Assembly (NCBI GenBank): GCA_964020155.1
Contig: OZ026557.1
Location: forward strand, 3,382,501 to 3,430,000
From: Chondrilla cf. caribensis
Lineage: Eukaryota; Porifera; Demospongiae; Chondrillida; Chondrillidae
Direction of reading: 5' to 3'
DNA length: 47,500 nt
The notes under the pieces are model-generated. The model ran no database searches and was not told the origin of the DNA. It was given only the letters and a program-made list of their open reading frames with translations. This document shows, in pieces, positions 1-10,867 of this stretch; position 1 is the stretch's first letter, and every line of letters begins with the position of its first letter. Position numbers and translations under genes: made by a program.

Positions 1-583
1 CATGCACAATGTCATACAAACAATGATGTAAGACCAACATGGACAAAATTATGTTTGTGCGCATGATAATATAATGTACTTGGTATATACTACACCCTAT
101 AACAATATATATAGTCATATACATGTATTATAAATTAATAATACAAAATTATTATTTAATCCCAATGAATTATAATGCATATAATAACAATAAACTAGTA
201 CAATACTCATTTGAGCATGCATGGTTACTACTATAATATATTATACATAATTGGAATGAATACATGCAAGCAAATGGAGGGATGTCAATGATAAGCTGTT
301 ACATATACAGTACTTATGAAAAGTGATACTATATGTTTATTAATGTGATGAATATATATAATAGCAGTAGCCTATAAGGCTCATATGGAGGGTAAAATAC
401 AATTTACAGGAACGATAATTATATGAAGTAAATATACAATTTGACTTGTACCTGAGTATGCTACCTATAATCTTAATACACACAAAACCAAACAAAATAT
501 TATATCAAATTTAGGATTTGATTCAATAATTATGAAATTAATACAATTCCTTGACCAGCTTATATCCATAACCAATTAATGTG
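1..583. other. AT-rich intergenic stretch, no gene seen
   Basis: Very AT-rich sequence with short ATATAT runs. I see no coding-like open frame, no tRNA and no convincing repeat. It contains the region downstream of the minus-strand gene that ends at 584 and so may hold its 3' UTR. Confidence 0.5.
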
Positions 584-3500
584 TTATTCACTTTTAGACA
601 GCAGTTTCTCCTGCAGAGGTGATGCTGATGTAGTAGTTCCCATTTCAACTTTATTCTCACATTCTGAATCATTGTCACTCTCGGATTCACTCTCCGAGTC
701 ACTTTCATCCACTGCTGGCGGTACCAGATCCCTGATATCATAGATGATCACTGGTGAATCCTGAACTGCTTGTTGCCTGTCTTTGTTCCTTTTGTAGTGT
801 TCCATTATGCTACGAGTTCTCTTTGCTAGACATTTTCGACATTTTCTGAAACATTTCTTAGCTTTCTTTGGGACAGGGAAAAATTTATAACCATGGTAGA
901 TCATAATAGCTGTTATTTGGATGATGGCAATGGTCAGAAAAACATTGACGATAACCTTTGGAAAGATGACATGGTCGGTCTTGGAGGTCAGGAGCATGAC
1001 AATACTGAGAACAAGTATGTTTTCAAGAAATAGGCGGTCGAGGAGAGATGGTTGTAGCTTCTTGACAAGGTGGATTAACTTTACGAATCTCACTGGTATC
1101 TTCCTTACAAGGTGTCGTGGAAGGTACATCTCGTGTTGCTCAGTCGATTTAAAAGGTTGCAATATTTGTTGCAGTATACGTAGTATGATAACAGTTGTTG
1201 CAATACTTACGGCAAAAGCTTCAGTACTGCTGACTGAAATACTGACAGTGATTAGTAAAATCCTGACGAGGAGTCTCAACCCAAAAAAGAATCCCATCGG
1301 CCACTTAAATGCTCCATGAAGTACATCCATGAAGTGACTGAACCATAGCTTTCGAATGTGCCTCCTCAGCCAGTCTCCAAGGAGCATAGTGATAGTAAAG
1401 GGAGTGAGGTAGGCCACAGATACAAGAAGTGCAATGACAGCCAGTCCAATGTGCTTTCCTCTAAAATACACCAGTTCAGGCTGGTAGAGCCACACTGTGC
1501 GGTAATTTCCTGATGTGACGTCATGAATTTTGGTGAATCGTAAGGCAGTGATGATGGCTGAAGCAAGGTCAGTGTAGGTGAGTAGCATGATGGTCCCCAG
1601 GACTGGAACAGATCTGTTGGCAATAAAAGGCACTCTGAAGATCTTGAGGTTAAACTTGACAGCTGCGATCACTATGGCAACCAATATGGCAATAAGGAAG
1701 AAAGGAAATGCAAAGAGAAGAAGAGCTTTCGTAAATTCATCCATGCCATGAAAGAAGCACAAGGTGAATCCAAGATCAAAATTGATGAATGCTAGTGGAA
1801 CACGTAAAGGTCTGACAGAAAATTCTTCCAAAAAGTCATCCATGAGTGCTAGGATGTTGACGTACAGGACAATTCCATTGATGGTTCCTTGGAGTACAGT
1901 GAGGTTGAAGGTGAAGAGGATGACAACAATGACAATCCCTGCCAGTGCAAATAGAGGAATTAATGCCAACCATCCATATGAACAGGAGTGACACTGGAAA
2001 GATCCAAATACAGCACTCTTTCCACCAAGACACTGACTACACATTATTCCTCCTCTGTTGTTATCACATTGTACATCATCTGCTAGGTCATCCAGTGTCA
2101 CTCCGTGTTCTGTGAGGTAGGAGTTACAGAAGAAGGATGGACAATAGGTAGCAATGATGACAGTGTTGTTGTCCCTATCATTGCCCTGTCCTATCCATCG
2201 ATGAGGTGTCTTTGCTTTGTAACCAACATTGTTGGTGATGTTACAAACAAAGTCAGTGTAATTCAATAGAGTATTACAAGAACATGTTGTCCCAACATCT
2301 ATCATTCCTGGAGGACAGGGAAGGATGTGTACCTTAACATAGCGATTGAGAGTGTATTCTCTGAAAACTTCATGAGTTGTTTGCAGATGCAGTACATGCG
2401 TCTCATTGGGTTTCCCCACACTCTGTGAATACACAGATGTACATACCCTCACTCGTGTACTCAATTTACTCTCTTCTTCATCAACGTTAGTAATAACAAC
2501 CTCAGGATAGGTATTGATGATCTTTCTGAAATCTCCAAGAAGAGTAACCAATAGTTGTACCTTCTGTCCGTGATACACTGAGAGAGATGATGTTTGGTTG
2601 CAATTCCATAATATTATGTTGTTTGGCTCATCAGGTTTGCATAGACATATCTCATAAGGAACAGTTGCATCTTGGCTGACATCATAGGAGAATGTTCTAT
2701 TTAAGATATTATTGGACACTTCGGTGGTTCCTGACAGAGTATTAAGTCTACATTTATTAAAGTGTCCATTTACTATTGATATTAGAGATGTAGTATTGTA
2801 TCCCACTTTTACTAGTAGATCTCTAAGTGGAGTATAAAGCAATCCTCTCACATACTCCAACTCCTCTTCTTTAACATATCTGCCATATTCATCTATGAAT
2901 TGAAAGAAGCACAATCCAGGACATGTTTCTGGTTTCAATACCTTACAGTTTACAAAATCCTCAAAAGTTTCATTTATGTGATTTGTTATGCGAATCAGAG
3001 TGATACTTTCATAAAGTGTTGATGTTAGTGTGCCAAAGAGTTGAAGTTTCGAGTTACTTGATAGCAGTAAATGGGAATTTGAAGACAAAAGTATGCCGAC
3101 CAGGGATCCCTCATTACAAAGTTTATCCGTACATTTCATTTTCTGCTGCAATTCATGGTCTACTTTATTGGATCCATATATTTGTAAATCGCTGTCTTCA
3201 AGAATTAAACCTTTAGCTTCAGGAAAGTATGACCGTTGTATTATAGTATTGCCTCCCTCTAATGATGCCCTGAGCCAACTGAACCCATTAAAGGAGAGTA
3301 AATATGATGATGCCTGATACCTATATTCGATATTATGAAATATAGTGCTCATTATGGCAATAGTAACAGGATGATAGTTTGACATCATTATTTCAGTAGA
3401 ACACTTTGGTAGCCTTGGTAATACTGCCTGACATCCACCAAAACATCCCATAAATGATCGTTTGATGGTAACCATAGGATATGTAACTGTGCGTTCACTA

Positions 3501-4645
3501 CAAGTAGTGATATTGCAATCATGTGGGCAGTGAAACTGAAAATCCAGTTTAAATTGTTTTAGTTGATTGAACCAACTTCTATATAACATAGCGGAAACAT
3601 TGGATTGCTTTATAGTAATTGTGTCTTGAGTTTTGTTCTGATACAGAAACACTGGTAGTTGCAGTCCTATCACTGTAGATGAGCTTCCAAGAAATAAATT
3701 CCTCTCTATAATCAGAGCCACATTATCCTGACCTATTGTTATCTTAATTTCTGATAATTTCCTGCCGGACCTGTCCAACATTTTTATGAGGTTTCCACTA
3801 AGTCCTATAAACTGACTTTCTGTAATTGTTATGCCAACATAGTGATAGTTAATATTATCGCTGCCACCAACATTTATGCCAAATATCCCATATAGGAAGT
3901 GGCTATACATTATGTTCAGGCTGAGAATACTAGGTTCACTGTCCATACTTGTACCCCATCTACCCATTTTCTTAGCTTGGATACTAAATGCACTTGTTTG
4001 TATGGTGCTGTTGACAATGTCATAGCTTCCGCTAGGCTGGTGGATTTCAATACAATTTCCACGTAAGAACAAATTAGTTGAAAAAATGTAGCTGATTGAA
4101 GTTATTCTGAGTGTTCGAACATTTCTAACTTGAAGTACACACGACCCCTCTTTGTTGTTTGATGACTGTTTGCCTGTACTTTTATATCTGGTAAGTAGCT
4201 GTTCCCTTTCATGTGTTACTTTTATATCTTTAATTGACACTAATTCTGCATTTTTTATCATAATCATGTACATGTGTATGCATGTGAAGTATCCTTCAAC
4301 CCATTCAGCTGCTATATAAAGTACACATTCAGCCCTCCCACTTACACAGTCCTTTTCTCCTGTCCATGTGATGTTAGTTGCTCCTGAGATAACTATGTCT
4401 GATCTTGCCATGAAGTGTCCTCCCTTCAGAAAGATCCATGTTGAGTGAGACGTGGAGAAGACGGTGGAGTTCCTTTGATATTCTTCTAGTGTGTTGCAAG
4501 GTGTCATGCTACCACATTGGTCCAGAGATGGAGCCACCCAGAAGACTCTTTCTTGAGAGAATGCCCCATTACTTTGAAAAGAAGCTAGTACTATACTCAC
4601 GGCGTTGAAACAGTGGAGAATAAAGACACTAGAAAAGAGTATCAT
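584..4645 (-). CDS. Large secreted/multi-pass membrane protein, Cys-rich stalk plus about nine TM helices
   Basis: Intact 1353-codon single-exon frame. The first ATG at 4645 is followed at once by a hydrophobic signal-peptide-like run (residues 1-22). Residues about 25-850 form a long extracellular part rich in N-x-S/T sites, Ile/Ser/Asn and scattered cysteines; the rhythm suggests a beta-helix-like fold, but I cannot prove that. A compact Cys-rich segment (about 855-890, with a CSQCLGG core) precedes hydrophobic helices at roughly 893-913, 920-933, 973-995, 1008-1030, 1065-1087, 1117-1135, 1142-1160, 1205-1222 and 1230-1250. Then comes a basic stretch (KKAKKCFRKCRKC) and an acidic Ser/Asp/Glu tail of about 50 residues. 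The plan matches large lineage-expanded sponge proteins that I recognise only as uncharacterised receptor-like proteins. Ligand and signalling partner are unknown. No frameshift is seen and no other gene is close enough to suggest coupling. Confidence 0.85.
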   Translation of the reverse strand: MILFSSVFILHCFNAVSIVLASFQSNGAFSQERVFWVAPSLDQCGSMTPCNTLEEYQRNSTVFSTSHSTWIFLKGGHFMARSDIVISGATNITWTGEKDCVSGRAECVLYIAAEWVEGYFTCIHMYMIMIKNAELVSIKDIKVTHEREQLLTRYKSTGKQSSNNKEGSCVLQVRNVRTLRITSISYIFSTNLFLRGNCIEIHQPSGSYDIVNSTIQTSAFSIQAKKMGRWGTSMDSEPSILSLNIMYSHFLYGIFGINVGGSDNINYHYVGITITESQFIGLSGNLIKMLDRSGRKLSEIKITIGQDNVALIIERNLFLGSSSTVIGLQLPVFLYQNKTQDTITIKQSNVSAMLYRSWFNQLKQFKLDFQFHCPHDCNITTCSERTVTYPMVTIKRSFMGCFGGCQAVLPRLPKCSTEIMMSNYHPVTIAIMSTIFHNIEYRYQASSYLLSFNGFSWLRASLEGGNTIIQRSYFPEAKGLILEDSDLQIYGSNKVDHELQQKMKCTDKLCNEGSLVGILLSSNSHLLLSSNSKLQLFGTLTSTLYESITLIRITNHINETFEDFVNCKVLKPETCPGLCFFQFIDEYGRYVKEEELEYVRGLLYTPLRDLLVKVGYNTTSLISIVNGHFNKCRLNTLSGTTEVSNNILNRTFSYDVSQDATVPYEICLCKPDEPNNIILWNCNQTSSLSVYHGQKVQLLVTLLGDFRKIINTYPEVVITNVDEEESKLSTRVRVCTSVYSQSVGKPNETHVLHLQTTHEVFREYTLNRYVKVHILPCPPGMIDVGTTCSCNTLLNYTDFVCNITNNVGYKAKTPHRWIGQGNDRDNNTVIIATYCPSFFCNSYLTEHGVTLDDLADDVQCDNNRGGIMCSQCLGGKSAVFGSFQCHSCSYGWLALIPLFALAGIVIVVILFTFNLTVLQGTINGIVLYVNILALMDDFLEEFSVRPLRVPLAFINFDLGFTLCFFHGMDEFTKALLLFAFPFFLIAILVAIVIAAVKFNLKIFRVPFIANRSVPVLGTIMLLTYTDLASAIITALRFTKIHDVTSGNYRTVWLYQPELVYFRGKHIGLAVIALLVSVAYLTPFTITMLLGDWLRRHIRKLWFSHFMDVLHGAFKWPMGFFFGLRLLVRILLITVSISVSSTEAFAVSIATTVIILRILQQILQPFKSTEQHEMYLPRHLVRKIPVRFVKLIHLVKKLQPSLLDRLFLENILVLSIVMLLTSKTDHVIFPKVIVNVFLTIAIIQITAIMIYHGYKFFPVPKKAKKCFRKCRKCLAKRTRSIMEHYKRNKDRQQAVQDSPVIIYDIRDLVPPAVDESDSESESESDNDSECENKVEMGTTTSASPLQEKLLSKSE

Positions 4646-4850
4646 TATAAAGTCTCCCTTCTAAGCTACTGTAATTGAATTGTATAATCCTGGACTTGGT
4701 CTAACAAGTTTTAACTGAAACTGTTATGTCAGCATTGATTTTTATACAGTTACTCTTAGATTAGACCATGTGATGTCTACAAAATTGACTTTAAAATTGA
4801 AAATTTCTAATCTTGAATCATCCCATTCATGTATTCATCTGATTCATGTA
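4646..4850. other. 5' flank of the membrane-protein gene
   Basis: AT-rich flank between the start codon at 4645 and the repeat block that begins near 4850. The promoter should be here, but I cannot identify a TATA box, an initiator or any other defined site with confidence. Confidence 0.3.
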
Positions 4851-6560
4851 TTGTGATGGTCTATTCAAAACTGATGATTCACTTATATACTATAATAAAT
4901 ATACACTAATCAACTACTCAACTACTAGACTACTTAACTGTTATAAAGAGATAGGTGTATAAATATAAATACAATAATGATTTAATACAGAATGCTCTAG
5001 AATCCTATCACAACCCAACACTTAATATTCCACATAATATGGACTGCGTATCACCTTAACTTGGCCACTCTGCTATGAGCTACACCAAAAAAGATGCTTA
5101 GCGTTTTTACTACTATTCTCTCCCACACATTGAAGATGTTAAGAACTTCCAGATGTAGCTAGGGTTACACCTCCACTGTCCCAGTCATGCAATCACCACT
5201 ATCATCTGTACTGTCCCAGCCACGCACTCACCACTATCACCTCCACCGTCCCAGTCATGCACTCACCGCTATCACCTCCACCGTCCCAGTTATGCACTTA
5301 CCACTATCACCTGCATGACCCAGTATGCACACACCACTATCACCTCCACCGTCCCAGTCCTACACTCACCACTATCACCTCCTCTACTGCCGTATAACCT
5401 GTCGTTCTTTTAATAATCAACTACATCTTCAATGTACATGTATCTATGTAAGCACCTGAACTATGTATATATATGTACTTGGCCACACACATGCAGAATT
5501 AATATAATACTGTTACTACACTTGAAGGTGCTAAAAATTTGAAAGTACATTCTAATATAGGTGGTATAGACCTTGTAGTGATCACCCAGGTGATTTCACA
5601 TTCTGTTTTTGGTTATCTCGAGCCGATCAGTGTCCATATCAAACTTAGCAACACAAATGCATGAAAACCTTCCTGCATGTGCTATATACAGGACCTTGTG
5701 GTGACCAGCTAAATAACGTGATCTTTCAAAGCCTCTGAAAAGGACTGCTATGAAGGGTTCTGGAGGAGGACATGTGTCAATCTTTGAGAGCAAATGTGGA
5801 GTGAGGCTTAACTATATAGCCATGGACTCCACTGGTGTGCAGATGTTTTCCTACCAGGCCAAGAACAAGGGCTTGGTGGTCAACACACAGAAGGGAATTG
5901 ATTCCAATTTGTGAAATGATAGTTACAATAAATGTACCAGAAATATATTATTTGTACTTTGATATTCCTTATTACACTATAGCAACATTACCAATTTTTT
6001 TTGTAAATATTGGACGTTTATACTGTTTGTTATCAATATCAAATTAATATATTACACAGTTAATACTGTTAATATTAGTTACAGTATGCAAGTAGTGTAT
6101 TATGCAGATTGTAATGATGATAGAACCCTTTAAGTGATAATTCGACATGAACAACAGTTATATATAATATATTCAATGAAGCATTGCTGAATATTATATA
6201 GTTAGAATTTCCCTCTGCAGCTGCAGATTCAGACATGGTCCACTTCAATTGCATAAAGAGATTCCTTCAGTTTGCTTGGCCAGGCTGTCCACTGTAGCAA
6301 AAAAAATGTCATAAATTAGATGGTACCCTATTATAATCAATAATGTTATCTACATGCACTAACACTTGTAGATGCATCATAATAATATTATATACACAGA
6401 CTCATATTTGCAAACATATGTACGCACATGCACATACATGCACTCACATGCCCATATACATATATACTAATGGTGGTTACCATATCCAGTTAAAGATAGA
6501 AAAATCCATACTAGCTACACAAGATGACAATTTTTTGCATCCTATTCTCTAAAGAACAGT
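4850..6560 (+). repeat. Diverged copy 1 of the segmental-duplication unit (left part)
   Basis: Shares long colinear stretches with 7590-8276 and 26280-27240: the block around 'cactaatcaact', the 'gagctacaccaaaaaagatgc' block near 5075, and the 'gaccagaaatataatg'-type block near 5935-6120. It is clearly older than the other two copies (many substitutions and indels) and carries its own minisatellite insertion (5165-5390). It ends in a CA/TA-rich tract near 6410-6470. No coding sequence is evident. Confidence 0.6.
5165..5390 (+). repeat. Minisatellite, ~36-bp unit, about six copies
   Basis: Direct repeats of a unit close to 'cacctccaccgtcccag' followed by 'tcatgcactcaccactat'. The later copies vary at single positions and in length. 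It lies inside the diverged duplication copy and is absent from the corresponding place in the copy at 26280-27240. Confidence 0.8.
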
Positions 6561-7110
6561 GAGAACCTAGGTAATATTTATTTTTTCACTGATCACCATG
6601 GCCTGCCCAGTGTTCACATAAAACTTAACAACACTGATGCATACCCACCCTCCTGGATGTGCTACTGACGTCATGGTGACCATCAGCAAAAAGACAAATT
6701 TTACCACTGGTCACCACAGCATGTCTAGTGTACACGTTGTGCATCTTGGTACAAATAGTTAGGCTTGTACATCCTCCTGAAGCTGGTGATGGCCAGCGAG
6801 ATACATACATTTTGTTGCCATCTTAGAGGCTCCCCAATGTCTATAATATGATACATATTATAATAATTAATATACTTTTGCATGTACATTCCAATAATAT
6901 ACAATTGCTCTATAATAGTCCTCGTGGAAACCACACAGGGCATTCTACATTCTATTGCTAGTTACTGCGGCCGTGGGTTGCCCAGTGTCCATATCAAACT
7001 TAACAACACAAACAATGATGCATAAACACCCTCCTGAATGCACTATGGATCTCGTGGTGACCAGCAAGATAATGTCAAATTTTAATGCTGGTCACCACGG
7101 CCTCTCCAGT
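5620..7110 (+). repeat. Dispersed ~120-bp repeats (three or more diverged copies)
   Basis: Segments near 5630-5740, 6595-6700 and 6975-7100 share an order of motifs: 'gcccagtgtccatatcaaac', then 'cttaacaacac', then 'ccctcctg', then 'gtggtgaccagc'. Copies are heavily diverged with indels. They do not encode a shared open frame. Origin unknown. Confidence 0.5.
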
Positions 7111-7589
7111 GATGCATTATAGCCCAAATATTAATACCGATGAGGATACACACACACACACGCGCACACACACACAGACATACACAATCCATACACACAT
7201 ACTTGCACCACCATACACACATATACACATATGCATATCCATACGTAAAGATAAAATTTACAAGCCAGGGGTTGAAACAGTAAACATGGAGTATGTGTGT
7301 TTATAGTTTAGGACATGCTTGTTTAGAAACTGTAACATTGTTGGAGTTGTATATGCAATGATAATACAATGAAATTTTGAAATTTTGCAATAATTATATC
7401 TGGACTCAAATGTAAGCCACATGTACCTACTTAGCAACAGAATATAGAATTTATTATATATACATGATAGTAATTGATCTGCTTACAACCAACACCATGT
7501 ATGGCATCAATGTGTGAATGTGGATGAGCAGATATGTTTTTAGTGTGATTTGGAAAATAGAATGGCTGCATTGTTTCGTTGCTTACATC

Positions 7590-8276
7590 AAATTTAGATT
7601 CAAAACTGATAATTCACTAATATTCTCATACATTAGTATACACTAATCAACTGCGTAAACAGCTTATATAACTGCTATGGGAGGCCACAAATGGTAATGG
7701 AAAGTATGTCAAAATTTAGTTCCCAATGGTATCTAGGGCTTGACCAGATTGACATGACCCCACTCCCATGAGTTACGCCAGAAGGTGCAAAGCATTTTTA
7801 TTTATATTTTCTCCCAAGCATTGATAATATTAATCACAGAAGGGAAGTAGTTTCAATTTATGAAATGACAATTACGTAATTGTACCAGAAACATAATGCA
7901 TTTAGTATTGACATTCCTTGTTGCACTATAATTATAGCAAACATTACCAAGTTATTTATGTAAATATTGTATATTTACTGTTTGTTATCAATATCAAGTT
8001 AATATGCCATACAGTTAATACGGTTACAGTATGCAAGTTGTGTATTATGCAGAATGCAATAATTAATGAGAGAACATATCAAGCAGTAATTCTACATGAT
8101 ACAAATAGTTATATAATAAATCAAGCATTGCTGCATATTAGTTAGAATGTCACACTGTAGCGGCAGATTCATACATGGTCCACTTCAATAACAAAAAGGC
8201 ATACCCTGGGTTTGGTTTGCCAAGCTGTCCACTGTAGCACTTGTCATAAATCAGATGATACTCCACATAATAATAA
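7590..8276 (+). repeat. Copy 2 of the duplication unit, left of the Helitron insertion
   Basis: Colinear with 26285-27212 (with one internal difference near 7680-7690). The homology stops exactly at the A of position 8276, where the Helitron compound begins, and resumes at the T of position 20149. Joining the two flanks reproduces the uninterrupted sequence at 27200-27225 without a gap or duplication. Confidence 0.8.
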
Positions 8277-8307
8277 CTAGGTGTGAACGTGGTTCAGGAC
8301 CTCGCTA
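8277..8307 (-). other. 3' terminus of Helitron A (hairpin + CTAG)
   Basis: On the minus strand the element ends with a 5-bp stem (8284-8288 with 8292-8296) around a 3-nt loop, then 7 nt ending in CTAG, followed by flanking T. This is the expected position and form of a Helitron termination signal. The same 31 nt recur inverted at 20118-20148 with one difference, at the fifth position. Confidence 0.8.
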
Positions 8308-8559
8308 GGTACGTACGTGGAGTTAAAATGGCGGCATGTTTGGCGTATGTTTACATCATAGATACTGTCACAATGAATTAGTGTATTTTGAAGTTCGAAG
8401 GAAGTTATAAAAAGTCATCATTGTGAAGGTATTTGATCATCATTAATAGGTATTATTATGATATCTGTGAAATAATGTTATATTTATGGTTTGTAGCTAA
8501 AGTTTGCAAGTTTAATGTGTGGTAGCTAGCTAGCTAGCTCAGTATAATAATTTTAGTTT

Positions 8560-8825
8560 GTAATGAAGTTCAAAATTAAGAATTTGGTTTGAAATTGAAA
8601 TTAAATCTATAAATTGTATCATAAGAGGAAAAATCCATACAATATTGATTAGTAAAAATTGAAATTAAATCAATAGATTGTAGCTGTCATAACATGAAAA
8701 ATCTGTACAATAAGGATCAGTAATAAATTTGAAAAATCAAGAATTATTCTTGAAATCGAAATTAAAGGTATGGATTGAGTCATCATGGGAATGAAAAGTG
8801 TAAGATCAATGTGAATTTCACAAAT
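8560..8825 (-). repeat. Subterminal repeats of Helitron A
   Basis: Three imperfect direct repeats of about 80-95 bp, each built on 'gaaattaaa', then 'gattg', then 'tcat', lie between the RPA-like gene and the 3' terminus. Related sequence in the opposite orientation occurs at 19905-20085 in copy B, so these belong to the element and not to the host flank. Confidence 0.6.
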
Positions 8826-8889
8826 ACAAACACAACAGACAAGTTATTCCTGGAAACACAAGATCATCTGTTATGAGCTGTTACGATGG

Positions 8890-10020
8890 TTACATTTTGC
8901 GATACACTCCACTAAGTGTACTTCCTCTGTATGTCAGGCTGAATGGTTGAGATAGAAGTAGGGCCTCTTGTGTTACATCCTCTTGTGGGAGGTTAGCAAT
9001 GGTGGAGAGGTGGAGGCTGCTGGCAAAAAGGTTTAGCGGTGCTGGCAGGCTTGGTGCTTTAACAAGGATCTTGGCTGTTATGATTGTTTCGCACTGATCA
9101 AGTCTTTGAATCATCTGGCAATTTTCGCAAGTTGCTATCTTGCTGTTTGTAGTAGACATGTTCAATTTTCCCTTGCAATTTCTTGTCAAGCACTTTGCAT
9201 TTTGCTGGAAATTAGTAACACCAACTACGATGGCATCATCACATTCTTTGCTGGTGTTGTGTGACATTTGCATGTCATCGTCATGGTCGGCAACATTTGC
9301 AATATCAGGTATTTGTGTGGCAGATGATTCTGTTGTAAATGTAAAATACTTTTCTTGATAAAATTCACCCACGGTAATGTTAGTGAATTGATATGAAGTG
9401 TCTTCATCAAGAGTGTTGATGTCCTCTTCCCACAATTGTAAAGTGGCAGTTTTTGTTGTATCAGCAATGATTACTTTTTGAATAGTCTTCTTTGTTGCAT
9501 GTCCCACTGTCATTGGGGTTTTTACAGTTATCACTTTGGCTTTAAAGTCGACTTTTGTGTACTTCTGAAGCAATGGTGTTTCGTCTAGTGTAATGGTAGT
9601 GTTCATCATGCTGCAATCTGGTTTTATGTCATAGACAGAATCAGATTTTTCAAAGGTAGTTTTTCCAGTGTTAATAAATAGCTGTGTTTCTTTGTCATTC
9701 TTCCCTTTGTATAGATTGCAGTTTTTCATTAGGACGGTTTCTCTTGTCTGATGGAATCTGGCTAAGTCTTCGTGCAGTGCTTCAGAGAATCCCACAAATC
9801 TTATCAGCTGCTGACCGTCTGAGAGTTGACCATCAAAGTATGGTGAGTGGTCTGATCTCTTCTTCTTCATAGGTGATAGATGTGTGACTAAACCTTCAAC
9901 ATTTGCATTACCACGTATGTCGTCCACAATTGCTTTCTTAGGGGAAATAGGTACCTCTGGTGCTTGCAAAGTGGTTGTCGCTGGTCGTTTTCCTTTATAT
10001 TCACTTGAACTTTCAGCCAT
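8890..10020 (-). CDS. Helitron-borne RPA-like (OB-fold) single-strand DNA-binding protein
   Basis: Intact 376-codon frame; ATG at 10020, stop just below 8893. Residues 1-70 are polar and probably disordered. Residues about 70-330 have the alternating pattern of RPA70-type OB folds. A Cys cluster (CLTRNCKGK ... CENC) near residues 275-300 resembles the zinc ribbon of the RPA1 C-terminal OB domain. Animal Helitrons often carry RPA-like genes, thought to bind single-stranded DNA during rolling-circle transposition. It lies downstream of and in the same direction as Rep/Hel, separated by about 850 bp, so it probably has its own promoter or is reached by splicing. The C-terminal ~50 codons have a recognisable decayed copy in Helitron B (19690-19840), which confirms that this ORF belongs to the Helitron family. 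Confidence 0.8.
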   Translation of the reverse strand: MAESSSEYKGKRPATTTLQAPEVPISPKKAIVDDIRGNANVEGLVTHLSPMKKKRSDHSPYFDGQLSDGQQLIRFVGFSEALHEDLARFHQTRETVLMKNCNLYKGKNDKETQLFINTGKTTFEKSDSVYDIKPDCSMMNTTITLDETPLLQKYTKVDFKAKVITVKTPMTVGHATKKTIQKVIIADTTKTATLQLWEEDINTLDEDTSYQFTNITVGEFYQEKYFTFTTESSATQIPDIANVADHDDDMQMSHNTSKECDDAIVVGVTNFQQNAKCLTRNCKGKLNMSTTNSKIATCENCQMIQRLDQCETIITAKILVKAPSLPAPLNLFASSLHLSTIANLPQEDVTQEALLLSQPFSLTYRGSTLSGVYRKM

Positions 10021-10867
10021 CTTTCAATTTTAATGGTAGCTATGTACTAAACAACAAGCAAGATTGATGAAATTCAGTGCAAGCTTTTATATTTGTAGGA
10101 AAGGAAATATGAAAGGAAGTACAGAGTTTGTCACCTTGGTAACAGATATCAAGGAATTAGTAAAGATGTCAATGTGGGGTATAGTATAGGTGGAATGTTG
10201 TCAGGGGAAATGAATGGCAATGGGATATTAATAGTTGCCTTGCAAGCAGGAAGTACAGGAAATAAAACAGAAAGTATAGGAGATAGGAAAAGGAAGTGGA
10301 GGAAATAGGATAAGGAAGTACGGAAGAAAAGGGAAATTGATTTGTAGTACTGTGACTTGTATGTGAAATTTGAATAGGCATTGCATTATGTATAATAATA
10401 TTATGGATACTTATTACTTACATAGAGATGGGATGTTGAAATCCATGTATTCAATTTGATGAGTGTATGAAGGTCAGCTTTTGCCAGAAATTGTATCTTC
10501 AGGATGTTCTATGGCCTGTATCATGTGTAAAGAAAAGATCAGAAGTACTGTAGATGTAAATCAAAGTAAGTATTATATGTATGTATGGACATTTATTCAC
10601 TATATATATTCACTGACCTTGAACTGATATACCTATAGATGATAGTATTAACTTAAGTGTATATTATGTGATTTACATAATGTATTATATTAGCTGGAAT
10701 TCTTCGATGTATTCTTAGATGACCAATTTTGCTACATTTGTGGAAGCAATTGACTAAGTAATGTGTTTTGGTAATGAATTCAGTTGAAATGGGCTTTGTG
10801 ATGAAAATATTATGCATATGTGAGATGCAGTTTACTTGTGTGTACATATTTTGTTTAGTTCATATGT
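10021..10867. other. Spacer between Helitron RPA and Rep/Hel genes, purine-rich block with GGAAGT motifs
   Basis: No coding sequence recognised. The block 10100-10345 is strongly purine-rich on the plus strand and contains four GGAAGT hexamers, near 10113, 10247, 10293 and 10314; this is the core of ETS-family sites. It lies just upstream of the RPA-like start codon, so a promoter role is possible but is inference only. The remainder (10380-10867) is AT-rich. Confidence 0.4.

Noticed and set aside
5165..5390. Possible CRISPR array (regular ~36-bp direct repeats)
   Set aside because: Repeats are contiguous without unique spacers, degenerate, and in a eukaryotic context: an ordinary minisatellite.
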